From: an uncultured Bacteroidales bacterium
GTDB taxonomy: Bacteria; Bacteroidota; Bacteroidia; Bacteroidales; UBA932
Direction: 5' to 3'
NCBI GenBank assembly: GCA_944326325.1
Contig: CALVDQ010000012.1
Location: forward strand, 1-64,000
DNA: 64,000 nt
The notes under the pieces are model-generated. The model made no database searches. It was not told the origin of the DNA and was given only the letters and a program-made list of their open reading frames with translations. Both the position numbers and the translations under genes were made by a program. Every line of letters starts with the position of its first letter. The stretch's first letter is position 1. Shown piece by piece: positions 51,446 through 59,772 of this stretch.

Positions 51446-52416
51446 CCGTTGCTATGAAAGGATTGACAGTCTTGGCTTCCGCCATGATGCTGGCAGCCTG
51501 TCCTCTGCCGGGGCAGACTGTCGACAGGGTGTACCTGGAAGACGGAAGGACCTTCGATGGCTTCATATCGGAGCAGATACCCGGCAGGGAGATAACCGTA
51601 TCCACTCCGTCCGGTGACAGGACACTGGAGTGGAAAAGTGTCGTGAAGACGGAAAAACTCGGCCTGGCGAACGTGAAGCATGGCATCCGAGAAGTAGTGA
51701 CTTTACGTTCCGGAGAAAGTATCTCCGGCCGTATCGCGATACAGAATATCGGCAAGGACATGGTCATGATATTGCCTGACGGTACGCGCAGGACCATAGC
51801 CCAGGCGGATGTGGATGTCATAAGTTCGGAAGCCGTACCCGGGGACGGATCTGTCTGGGAACTGGCTCCTCTTCTTGACAGGCTTGTCCTGACGGACGGC
51901 AGGACTGTGGAAGGTTTTATCGTATCAAGAAAGATGGGGGAGTCGGTATCGCTTCTGCAGAAAAACAGGTTCAGGGCGCAGACCTATCCTTTGTCTGAGA
52001 TAGAGCGGTACCAGAAGGTGCGGAATGGCGAGGCCGGACAGAAAGAGGAGGACGGTCCGGGTGTTACGTATGACGGGAAGGCACTCAGGATTGCAGAAGC
52101 GGATGCGCATTATGACGAAGTAAGGGTGGACGGGAACGGTTCTCCTCTTTCCGTGGCAGGGAAAATCTGTACGGTTGAGGTATCCGGTCCGGAGCCTGAG
52201 GTGTCGCTGTATAAGGTAAAGTATGATTACGGGGACGGCGAGAATACGGACCCGGCTTATATCTTCAGCTCTTCGGATGAATCACTGTCCTGGGCTGTCA
52301 GGAAGAGCCGGTCAGGAAAAAATACTGTGATTGAATTGAATGTCAAAAAATACGGTATCTACTATCTGGCGTTGGACGGACTGGACAAGGGTGTCCTTAT
52401 AGAATTTTACAGGTAA
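51442..52416 (+). CDS. Envelope protein with three beta repeats
   Basis: A 324-residue protein of unknown function. The N-terminus is a signal with LAAC (Cys20), so it is a likely lipoprotein. Residues about 28-190 contain three related modules of 50-60 residues, each opening with a phrase like VYLEDGRTFDGFI, VTLRSGESISGRI or LVLTDGRTVEGFI, followed by a short beta strand pair ending before a conserved Ile/Val. The last 110 residues form a separate beta-rich domain (YKVKYDYGDGENTDPAYIF). Translational overlap with the FHA protease (ATGA) and a one-base gap to the kinase indicate tight coupling with both. Confidence 0.75.
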   Translation: MTVAMKGLTVLASAMMLAACPLPGQTVDRVYLEDGRTFDGFISEQIPGREITVSTPSGDRTLEWKSVVKTEKLGLANVKHGIREVVTLRSGESISGRIAIQNIGKDMVMILPDGTRRTIAQADVDVISSEAVPGDGSVWELAPLLDRLVLTDGRTVEGFIVSRKMGESVSLLQKNRFRAQTYPLSEIERYQKVRNGEAGQKEEDGPGVTYDGKALRIAEADAHYDEVRVDGNGSPLSVAGKICTVEVSGPEPEVSLYKVKYDYGDGENTDPAYIFSSSDESLSWAVRKSRSGKNTVIELNVKKYGIYYLALDGLDKGVLIEFYR

Positions 52417-52417
52417 G

Positions 52418-53473
52418 ATGATTGTTCGAATACAGGGTGTATCTGAGTTGCAGAACCAGATCTATTATGATTATGACACTGATTCAATACCTCTCGGACA
52501 GGGAGGTATGGGGATAGTGTATCCGGGACGCTGTTTCCGGACGGATAATGAGACAGAATATATTCCTGTGGCCATAAAGCTGGTTACCAATACAGCCCAG
52601 GATATGATAGAAAGGGCGATGCGGGAAGCGTCGATCCAGATTGACCATCCCAACCTTCTGCGGATGTACGGATTTATCCCGAACATGGAACCGGACCCTT
52701 TTACCCATGAAATGAAGCCCAGGTATTATGTAGTAATGGAGAACCTGGACGGAGTCAGCCTGGAAAGTATGTTAGAAGGTGTGTTTTGTACAAAGACAGG
52801 GTCCGACATAGGGTATGCGAGGGAGCTGTATGATATGGGATGCAATGACCGCAGGAATTTTACCGTCGAGATTATGTCAGCCATACTCAAGGGTGTGGCG
52901 TGCCTGCACCGCTCCGGCTATATCCACAGGGATCTGGACCCGAGCAACATAATGATTACAAGGGACAGGGAGATAAAGATCATCGATTACGGCGTGTGCA
53001 AGCCGGTGGCTTCCATCAACGGTGCTGATGCGAAACTGACCATGTCGGGCTCCATAATCGGCAAGGTCGACTATGCCGCCCCGGAACTTCTTGCCGGAGA
53101 TGTCCAGCACCATAATTTCACTACGGATGTTTATGCTCTCGGGATACTGATGTACAGGCTCTTTGTCGGGGCGCTCCCGTTCGAAGGGGACAATTCTTCC
53201 ATAATGAAGGCTCATTTGAGCGGGGAGGTGCCGGCAGGGAACATATCGGATCCCGGAATCCGCAGGATAGTGGAGAAAGCTGTCAGGAAACAGCAGGATG
53301 AGAGATACCAGTCGGTGGACGTGATGCTTGAAGACCTGTCTGCCGTGTCTGGCGGTCTTGCCGTGCAGGACAGTGACGGAAAAGGCAATGGCGCTCACGG
53401 GACGTGGGTGCCGGTATTGGCGGCAACGGTAACGGGACTTGCCGCCGGTATAGCTACAGCATTTATGATATGA
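52418..53473 (+). CDS. Hanks-type Ser/Thr protein kinase, C-terminal membrane anchor
   Basis: A 351-residue eukaryote-like kinase. Motifs: glycine loop PLGQGGMGIVYPG, VAIKLV with the ATP lysine, EAS in helix C, catalytic loop YIHRDLDPSNIMI, DYG in place of DFG (KIIDYGVCK), YAAPELL and DVYALGILMYRLF. The catalytic-loop lysine normal for Ser/Thr kinases (HRDLKPxN) is Asp here. One membrane helix ends the protein (about 328-350), so the kinase faces the cytoplasm with no sensor domain outside. Its stop overlaps the next start by four bases (ATGA). With the PP2C and FHA genes it forms a complete write-erase-read set. Confidence 0.92.
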   Translation: MIVRIQGVSELQNQIYYDYDTDSIPLGQGGMGIVYPGRCFRTDNETEYIPVAIKLVTNTAQDMIERAMREASIQIDHPNLLRMYGFIPNMEPDPFTHEMKPRYYVVMENLDGVSLESMLEGVFCTKTGSDIGYARELYDMGCNDRRNFTVEIMSAILKGVACLHRSGYIHRDLDPSNIMITRDREIKIIDYGVCKPVASINGADAKLTMSGSIIGKVDYAAPELLAGDVQHHNFTTDVYALGILMYRLFVGALPFEGDNSSIMKAHLSGEVPAGNISDPGIRRIVEKAVRKQQDERYQSVDVMLEDLSAVSGGLAVQDSDGKGNGAHGTWVPVLAATVTGLAAGIATAFMI

Positions 53474-55086
53474 AGACAGGTATGGGCATAAGACCGGTAT
53501 TGATTGCCGCGGCTACGGTCCTTTGCGGACACGGTCTTGCCGCGCAGGACATTCCTGAGCCCGCGAGTCTCGAGCGCAGGATGAACCTGATGGTGATCGA
53601 TGCGGTGACGGAGCTGGAACAGGCTTCCGATGTGGTTGACGGGACGGCTGCAAGGACATTCCTGAGGCTGTTCGAGAATGAGGACACCCCGGTTTTCTGC
53701 GACCTGTACTCTTTGGATGATTTCCTCAGTACGGTACCGGTCCGCGAGTATGCAGGGAGCTTCCTCGGCAAGGATGATACGGGAAAGTTTACAGCCCTGA
53801 CATACGAATTCAAGGATATAAGGAAACTCGGATGGAGATTCGGGGACGGTCGCTGGTACTGTACGGTGGAGCTGAAGAAGTCACTGAACTATTTCGACGG
53901 CAACCTGGTCTACTACCCGCTGTCTGTCCAGAATCCTGGCGGTGACGATTTTGTGCTTCGTGTGGAGCTTGTTTTCGACGAGACCTGCTCCGGCTGCCGG
54001 ATATCGGGGATAAGCTGCAGCAACGCCAGGGATTTCCGGTCTGCAGGCAGCGGCTATCTTGTGATCCAGCGGAACGAAGATCCTGATGACGCCAGGAGGG
54101 ACGACGGTATAATGGTGAAAGGCAGCAAAGTGGTCTACAATGACTTCGGACAGGGATATGCCCCGAAAGGCGATATCTCCTTCTGGGATGAGGACATGAA
54201 GGTGACGGCTGTCAGCATGGCAAGTTCCGACCTTTATGACTATGTCCGTTTCAAGTACAAGCCGCGTCATCTGAGACTGAGGCTGCGCAATGAATTCGCA
54301 CCGGTTTCCGCTTACTCCTTTTCCGGAACTGCAGACCTTGCCTCCCGCTCTTCTTCGGCTTATTCCGTAGGGATAGATGTCGGATATTCCGTCACTGCTT
54401 CAAGAGGGTTCCGGATCGGGTTTTATACGGGGATCGGAGTGACTTTCTCCAGGATTTCGCTGCAGACGGCGCCGTTCAGCTATTCATACAGGATTACTGA
54501 CCGGGATACAGGGATGGACTACTCGAGAAACTACGATATCGGATATGCCTCCCAGGGGGCTGAATTCACGGACCTGGCTGTCCCTCTGTATCTGAGCCCT
54601 GAATTCAGGCTGCACAAGGCTGTCTCTCTCGTGCTGGACCTCGGGGTGAAGTTCTATGCCAATACCGGAGGCTCGACGGATCCTTTCCATGTCAGGGGCA
54701 GTGTCCAGGGCATATATGAGGATGGAACGGGGATCCCTGACGGGAAATACGGTACCGGAAACATAGATGCCGACTTCAGGGAGATGGTCTCGGCAGTGAC
54801 TTTCCAAAGGAGTCCTTTCGATGTGTGCCTTGCCGGGAATGTGGGCCTGGACGTGAACCTCTACAACCGGATGCTCTATCTCCAGGTCAAGGCAGGCTAT
54901 GAATATGGTCTGACCTGGTCGTACAGGTCACCGGAGTATGAGTTCTGTTCTGAAACAGGGGGGATCTACCCGCTGGTCTATTCTGTGGACTACGGCAGGG
55001 ATGTGGCATTCCGTCCGCTGGCTGACTGCGTGTCGTTCAGGAGGCAGTCATGGTGGTTCGGTATAGGACTGATGTTAAAACTGTAG
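53470..55086 (+). CDS. Outer-membrane beta-barrel protein with N-terminal domain
   Basis: A 538-residue protein with a signal peptide ending GLAAQ (start at 53470; the ATG at 53404 lies inside the kinase gene). Residues about 25-270 are a soluble beta-rich domain of unknown family (GYLVIQRNEDPD, VVYNDFGQGYAPKGD). From about 290 to the end, alternating aromatic/small strands (GIDVGYSVTA, RIGFYTGIGVTFSRI, SLVLDLGVKFYANTGG) end WWFGIGLMLKL, as in eight- to ten-stranded barrels of the OmpA/PorT type. Coupled to the kinase by a four-base overlap. It gives the cluster an outer-membrane component. Confidence 0.75.
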   Translation: MKTGMGIRPVLIAAATVLCGHGLAAQDIPEPASLERRMNLMVIDAVTELEQASDVVDGTAARTFLRLFENEDTPVFCDLYSLDDFLSTVPVREYAGSFLGKDDTGKFTALTYEFKDIRKLGWRFGDGRWYCTVELKKSLNYFDGNLVYYPLSVQNPGGDDFVLRVELVFDETCSGCRISGISCSNARDFRSAGSGYLVIQRNEDPDDARRDDGIMVKGSKVVYNDFGQGYAPKGDISFWDEDMKVTAVSMASSDLYDYVRFKYKPRHLRLRLRNEFAPVSAYSFSGTADLASRSSSAYSVGIDVGYSVTASRGFRIGFYTGIGVTFSRISLQTAPFSYSYRITDRDTGMDYSRNYDIGYASQGAEFTDLAVPLYLSPEFRLHKAVSLVLDLGVKFYANTGGSTDPFHVRGSVQGIYEDGTGIPDGKYGTGNIDADFREMVSAVTFQRSPFDVCLAGNVGLDVNLYNRMLYLQVKAGYEYGLTWSYRSPEYEFCSETGGIYPLVYSVDYGRDVAFRPLADCVSFRRQSWWFGIGLMLKL

Positions 55087-55089
55087 ATT

Positions 55090-55887
55090 ATGAAAACAAA
55101 GACTTTATTGATAACGGCAGGTGTCTTTGCCGTAGCTTTTGCAGCAGGTTTCGGGGCCACGCTGGTGATCAGGGGATATGCCGGCAGTCCGGCGGGTGCG
55201 GGGCCGGAGCCGGAAGTACGGGAAACCGCCATGCCTGTACCTCCGGAGACTGTCCCGGAGGTGCGGACGGATATCGTTGCCGGAAATGATGCTATACAGG
55301 AGGGGCATCTGCCGCAGGATTCTCCGTCGGCAGCGGTCACGGCTCCTGAAAAGACAGCTGATACGGCCCTTTCGGTTGAAAGTGTAGACGGGCCGGTATT
55401 TTCCGTAAGGGACCGTCATTATTCGGTGACAGTGCATGCTGCCGCGGGACCGGACAGGACCGGAGACCTTGAATATGTCCTGCAGGATGATTCCGGAGAG
55501 GTCCTGAGCTCGGGCACGTCCCCTGTCATATCTGTCCCTCAAAGTGAAAGCGGGGTCTATTACGTATATGTCAGGGATGCCGGGACAGGAGAGGAAGGCG
55601 ACCCGTATGAAATAAAGGGATGCCGCGTGCGTAAGATGGAGAAGTCCCGTCTCGAGCAGATATGCAACAGCGGGGATTATACCACAATGCGCAATGCCGA
55701 GGCGTATGAGCTTTCTCCGTCGCTTACCCTTGCCTTTGAAGGGATTCCGGAGGACAGTAAAGCCGCCAGCATAGATGATATATGTACCAGGATCTCGCTC
55801 GGAATATGGTCTTCCGTAGCTGTGCTGGAGATACGGTATGATGAGCTCAACCTGGTGGAGTATGTGAAATTTCAGGTAAAGGAATGA
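55090..55887 (+). CDS. Membrane-anchored envelope protein of unknown function
   Basis: A 265-residue protein. One hydrophobic helix (about 5-27, LLITAGVFAVAFAAGFGATL) anchors it. A Pro/Glu-rich linker (about 30-100) follows, then a beta-sandwich-like part (FSVRDRHYSVTVHAAAG, LEYVLQDDSGEVLSSG, GVYYVYVRDAGTGEEG) and a small C-terminal domain. I do not recognise the family. It starts three bases after the barrel gene and overlaps the next gene by four (ATGA), so it belongs to the same transcript. Confidence 0.7.
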   Translation: MKTKTLLITAGVFAVAFAAGFGATLVIRGYAGSPAGAGPEPEVRETAMPVPPETVPEVRTDIVAGNDAIQEGHLPQDSPSAAVTAPEKTADTALSVESVDGPVFSVRDRHYSVTVHAAAGPDRTGDLEYVLQDDSGEVLSSGTSPVISVPQSESGVYYVYVRDAGTGEEGDPYEIKGCRVRKMEKSRLEQICNSGDYTTMRNAEAYELSPSLTLAFEGIPEDSKAASIDDICTRISLGIWSSVAVLEIRYDELNLVEYVKFQVKE

Positions 55888-56468
55888 TGGGAAGGTATAT
55901 TGTACTGGCTGTCTTCATGCTCATGTCCCTGGAGCTCGGCGCCCAGGACGGTGTCCTGTCGGTCTATTATATCTCACATTCCCAGGCGACAAACGAGAAG
56001 GCGCTCCTGAGTGCGCTGAACCTTGCGAAGCCGATGGATGAGTCCGAGTCCGCGGTCTTCTACCTTGCCAACTCAGACAGACCTTATATAGCATACGTGA
56101 ACCTTCCGTTCCAGGGGGACTCGTTCGATGACATAATAGCCGAGATAAACACCAAGTCCTCCCATGAAGTTTACGCCGATGTCGACTGCAGAAAGCTCTG
56201 TGAGGTCTTCGACAATATCGATACCGTCCAGGACAGGTTCCAGACGATTGTCTTCAACTATTACATCGATTCGATGTTCTGGGATTTCTACCGTCAGTCG
56301 GTGATAGCGAAGATGTATTATGTCCTGGATATGGCCGGGTCAGACCGTATGGTCATGAACATATACTTTACGGAGGGCGACGAGCCTGAAATTGACGAAA
56401 AACAGCCGTTCGGACCTGGAAACCTATGCAGGGGCTATGAATTGCTTCCATTGATACTTTATGAATAG
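55884..56468 (+). CDS. Small secreted protein of unknown function
   Basis: A 194-residue protein with a signal peptide ending LELGAQ. The mature part (about 22-194) mixes helices and strands with no known motif: ISHSQATNEKALLSALNLAK near the start and RMVMNIYFTEGDEPEIDE near the end. It is acidic and has two cysteines close together near the middle and one near the end. It starts inside the last codons of the previous gene (ATGA). The periplasm is the likely site. Confidence 0.65.
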   Translation: MMGRYIVLAVFMLMSLELGAQDGVLSVYYISHSQATNEKALLSALNLAKPMDESESAVFYLANSDRPYIAYVNLPFQGDSFDDIIAEINTKSSHEVYADVDCRKLCEVFDNIDTVQDRFQTIVFNYYIDSMFWDFYRQSVIAKMYYVLDMAGSDRMVMNIYFTEGDEPEIDEKQPFGPGNLCRGYELLPLILYE

Positions 56469-56478
56469 AACAGGAGAT

Positions 56479-58887
56479 ATGATGAAGATCAGATTATTGT
56501 TATTGTGTTTCATCCTGTCTGTCGCGGCTGGGCATGCCCAGCCCGCACTGCCTTCGTTCTGCGAGGCTTTCCGTCCCGCGGAATTGTCAGGCTCGCACAG
56601 ATCCCTGACTGTAAAGCAGTCCGACATAGACAGGTTTCTCAAATCTTCCGGATACGGGCAGAACAAGAGGAATACGCAGGAATACTGGCAGGTGTTGAGC
56701 GACAGGGACGTAAATCCCGTATATGAATCCGAGACCGGGTCCAAGGTCGTAGGGCATCTGAAGTGGAACGAATCCGTGACTATCGCCAGGATTTCAGGAG
56801 AAAGGGCTCTGGTAATCTCGGGTACATTCAACAAGGAGGACTATCCGGAAGTCCCTATCAACGCAAAATGTCTCGGATGGGTTCCAATGGACAAGCTCCT
56901 GCTTTGGGAAACCTGCCCTACGGACGATGCCGGGATATACTACAAGGCCTTGATCTCCCTCAATCTTGATGCGCAGAACATAAAGACAGACAATACTGTA
57001 GGAAAAATGTACGGAAATCCTGACGATCTCTCCAGGAGTATTCCGCTGACGACCGACAAGAAGTTCTATTATATAATGAAGAGGGAAAAGAACATGGTCC
57101 TTCTTGCCACCCAGTATACGGTCAGTTCAGGGTACAGCAAGGAAGTCCTTTTCGGATGGGTGTCTGAAGGCTCCTATGTGCCGTGGAACCAGAGGTCCTG
57201 CCTCGAACCTACATGGGACTATGAGGATGTGACGTATTTCATAAGCAACTCCATCTCGGCACCTGTCTGCCACTCCGCCAAAGACGGGAAAGAAGTCACG
57301 AGGTGGGAGTACAGTACGCAGAAGGACTGGAAGGACTACAGAATGAGCGGGAATGAACTCAGGTTCCCCCTCCTTGACGGGAATATCAGGGACAAGGACG
57401 GGAACATAACCGAATACAACATCTCCTCTTTCGGCGTGTCCACGGGTGAGACAGTCACAGGCGGGGCTATAGGCACCGGTGAAAGCATCGGGGTGACCGA
57501 AGAGGCGCTCAGGCAGATGCAGAAGATAAACATTTGTCTCGTCATAGACGGTACAGAGTCCATGGAACCGTATTATCCCGCAGTGAAGGAGGCTCTGAAG
57601 GAAGGCTGCAAGCTGTTCCAGGGCAAGGCCGTGGAAGTGGCTGCTGTAATATACAGGGACAAGGAACATACTCTCGGAGGGAAAAGCTACGAGGTCGAGG
57701 AGTTCCGCTTTACCAGGCCGGAAAATACAAGGCTTCTCTCTTTTCTCGACACCGGCGGTGAATACGGGTTCCGGACATCTTCCGACAGGACTGCCGAGGA
57801 GTCTGTCTTTTACGGAATGAGCCGGGGCCTCGATATGTTCAAAGGCCTGGAGAAGCAGAGCAACATAATGCTGGTGGTCGGAGACTGCGGAAACAACGAT
57901 GCATCCAAAGACAGCCGCTATACGGACGAAGACATCACCGCAAAGCTGGTAAGGTACAATGTCCAGCTCATGGTCTTCCAGGTAGCCAAGAAGTCGGTTC
58001 CAAAGGCTTACGGAACTTTTACCAACCAGCTTTCCAAGATATTGAAGGACAACCTTGAAGCCAAGTACAGACTTCTCGACAAACAAGGCGTGAAATCTCC
58101 GGCAAAAGTGACGCTGAACGTTGTTGACGGGGGATATGTCCTCGAGAACGACAAGAACAGCAATATCTATGTAGGCTCCATACGTTTTCCTAAGCCGGAA
58201 CATGAGATGCTCGCTTCCGAACTCACCTCGGAGATGATAGGTGCCATAGACAACCTGAGCAGTTCTATCCAGAACCAGATAGACATCATAACGGGAAGTG
58301 CCGCCGGTAACCGGTGGAGGGCAAACCGGAATGTATCCGGAGGCATGACTTACGACGAGGCGTTCATCAAGCAGGTCCTTGGGGAGGACGGTGACCCGGG
58401 CAAGGGCGTGGTGATGTCCTTTAAGGGATTCACACCTAAAATTGACCCGAAAAGCCACAGGGAATATTACAAGCCTGTCCTGTTCATTTCATCCGACGAG
58501 CTGAAGACGCTTGTGATGAAGCTCCAGCCTGTAGCCAATGAGGCGAACCGTCCGTCGCAGGACAGAATGCCTTATATAAATGCCCTGAAGGCCCTGATCA
58601 GGAGTTTCGTCCCTGACATCACTGCCGCCGAGATGGAGAATATGTCCCAGGATGAGATAATGTCGATCGCTGCCGGGCTCAACGAGGCTTCTGCTTCTCT
58701 AAAAGGCTATTCGATAGCGGCGCTCGGTGACCCGCACAAGGTCTCCCATGCGGAATATGTCTCTATCCTCAAGCAGTTCGCCTCCAAATTCAGGCGCCTG
58801 AGGAATATCCAGGCAAGTGCATACCCGTACACTATGGAGTTCAACGGCGCCAAGTACTATTGGATTCCTATTGAAGAACTTCCTTAA
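56479..58887 (+). CDS. Periplasmic vWA-domain protein, TssR-like
   Basis: An 802-residue secreted protein. I chose the ATG at 56479, after an AGGAG at 56472-56476; an ATG at 56461 overlaps the previous gene. The signal ends AGHAQ. Residues about 60-290 resemble two SH3-like barrels (VVGHLKWNESVTIARISG, GWVPMDKLLLW). A von Willebrand A domain starts at INICLVIDGTESM (metal motif D357-G-T-E-S), runs through VAAVIYRDKEH and includes IMLVVGDCGNN. A helical C-terminal part ends YYWIPIEELP. From memory the layout recalls TssR of the Bacteroidota type VI secretion system, but no other secretion gene is present. Probably a periplasmic scaffold. Confidence 0.75.
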   Translation: MMKIRLLLLCFILSVAAGHAQPALPSFCEAFRPAELSGSHRSLTVKQSDIDRFLKSSGYGQNKRNTQEYWQVLSDRDVNPVYESETGSKVVGHLKWNESVTIARISGERALVISGTFNKEDYPEVPINAKCLGWVPMDKLLLWETCPTDDAGIYYKALISLNLDAQNIKTDNTVGKMYGNPDDLSRSIPLTTDKKFYYIMKREKNMVLLATQYTVSSGYSKEVLFGWVSEGSYVPWNQRSCLEPTWDYEDVTYFISNSISAPVCHSAKDGKEVTRWEYSTQKDWKDYRMSGNELRFPLLDGNIRDKDGNITEYNISSFGVSTGETVTGGAIGTGESIGVTEEALRQMQKINICLVIDGTESMEPYYPAVKEALKEGCKLFQGKAVEVAAVIYRDKEHTLGGKSYEVEEFRFTRPENTRLLSFLDTGGEYGFRTSSDRTAEESVFYGMSRGLDMFKGLEKQSNIMLVVGDCGNNDASKDSRYTDEDITAKLVRYNVQLMVFQVAKKSVPKAYGTFTNQLSKILKDNLEAKYRLLDKQGVKSPAKVTLNVVDGGYVLENDKNSNIYVGSIRFPKPEHEMLASELTSEMIGAIDNLSSSIQNQIDIITGSAAGNRWRANRNVSGGMTYDEAFIKQVLGEDGDPGKGVVMSFKGFTPKIDPKSHREYYKPVLFISSDELKTLVMKLQPVANEANRPSQDRMPYINALKALIRSFVPDITAAEMENMSQDEIMSIAAGLNEASASLKGYSIAALGDPHKVSHAEYVSILKQFASKFRRLRNIQASAYPYTMEFNGAKYYWIPIEELP

Positions 58888-58899
58888 CCGGACAACAAG

Positions 58900-59772
58900 A
58901 TGGATACATTGTTTGAAATATCGAATCTAAGGTGTTCGTACGACAAGGAGAACCACGGCAGAATCGTTCTGGATATCAGACATCTGGTCATCCCGAAAGG
59001 CCGGAAGGTATTTATCGTCGGCGAATCCGGGATAGGCAAGAGCACCATACTCGAGGTCCTGGGTCTGATGAACAATACGATAGTCCCGGATCCTGCTACG
59101 CGTTTCCTCTTTTTCGGAGACGGACATCCTGTGGACATACTGGAGCTCTGGAGACGGAATGACGACCGCGAACTGTCCGGTTTCCGCAGAAAACACTTCA
59201 ATTTCATCTTCCAGAGCACCAACCTTATGAGGAATTTCACGGCATACGAGAATATCTCCATAACAAGGATGCTGCAGGGATATGACAAGGAGTCGTCGTT
59301 TGAAAAAGCAGAAAAGATCCTCGGAGACCTCGGGCTCGGACATATCGGCAGGGACCGTATGGCTCAGGAACTTTCCGGAGGACAGCAGCAGAGGCTTGCA
59401 TTCGCGAGAGCCGTTATCCCGGACTTCACGGTACTGTTCGGTGACGAGCCGACAGGCAACCTTGACAGCGACAATGCCGTCCGTGCGATGAAACTGCTTT
59501 CGGACAAGCTTTCCGGGCTGGAGGGCAGTTCCGCCATTATAGTCTCTCACGATATGCATCTGGCGACTGCATTCGCCGATACGGTGATAAAGATACGCAA
59601 GGAAATGTGTGCCGGGGGCGGGGAGGGGGAAGACGCCAGTTTCTATGGTCTGATTGACCAGGACTGTGTCTATAACGTCTCTCCGGACCGCGGAAACTGG
59701 AGCAACGGGAGACAGAGCTATACTGCCTCTGATTTTGAAACTTTTCTAAAACGCAGATCAGATGAAAGATAA
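58900..59772 (+). CDS. ABC transporter ATPase, LolD/MacB type
   Basis: A 290-residue ATPase that would power the FtsX-type permease encoded next. Walker A is GESGIGKST (residues 41-49), the signature is LSGGQQQR, Walker B is FTVLFGDEP, and the H-loop is IIVSHDMH. The ENISITRMLQGYD segment fits the MacB/LolD branch. The C-terminal 55 residues after the ATPase core are unusual (FYGLIDQDCVYNVSPDRG, SDFETFLKRRSD) and may interact with the permease or signalling partners. It overlaps the permease start by 11 bases. Confidence 0.92.
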   Translation: MDTLFEISNLRCSYDKENHGRIVLDIRHLVIPKGRKVFIVGESGIGKSTILEVLGLMNNTIVPDPATRFLFFGDGHPVDILELWRRNDDRELSGFRRKHFNFIFQSTNLMRNFTAYENISITRMLQGYDKESSFEKAEKILGDLGLGHIGRDRMAQELSGGQQQRLAFARAVIPDFTVLFGDEPTGNLDSDNAVRAMKLLSDKLSGLEGSSAIIVSHDMHLATAFADTVIKIRKEMCAGGGEGEDASFYGLIDQDCVYNVSPDRGNWSNGRQSYTASDFETFLKRRSDER

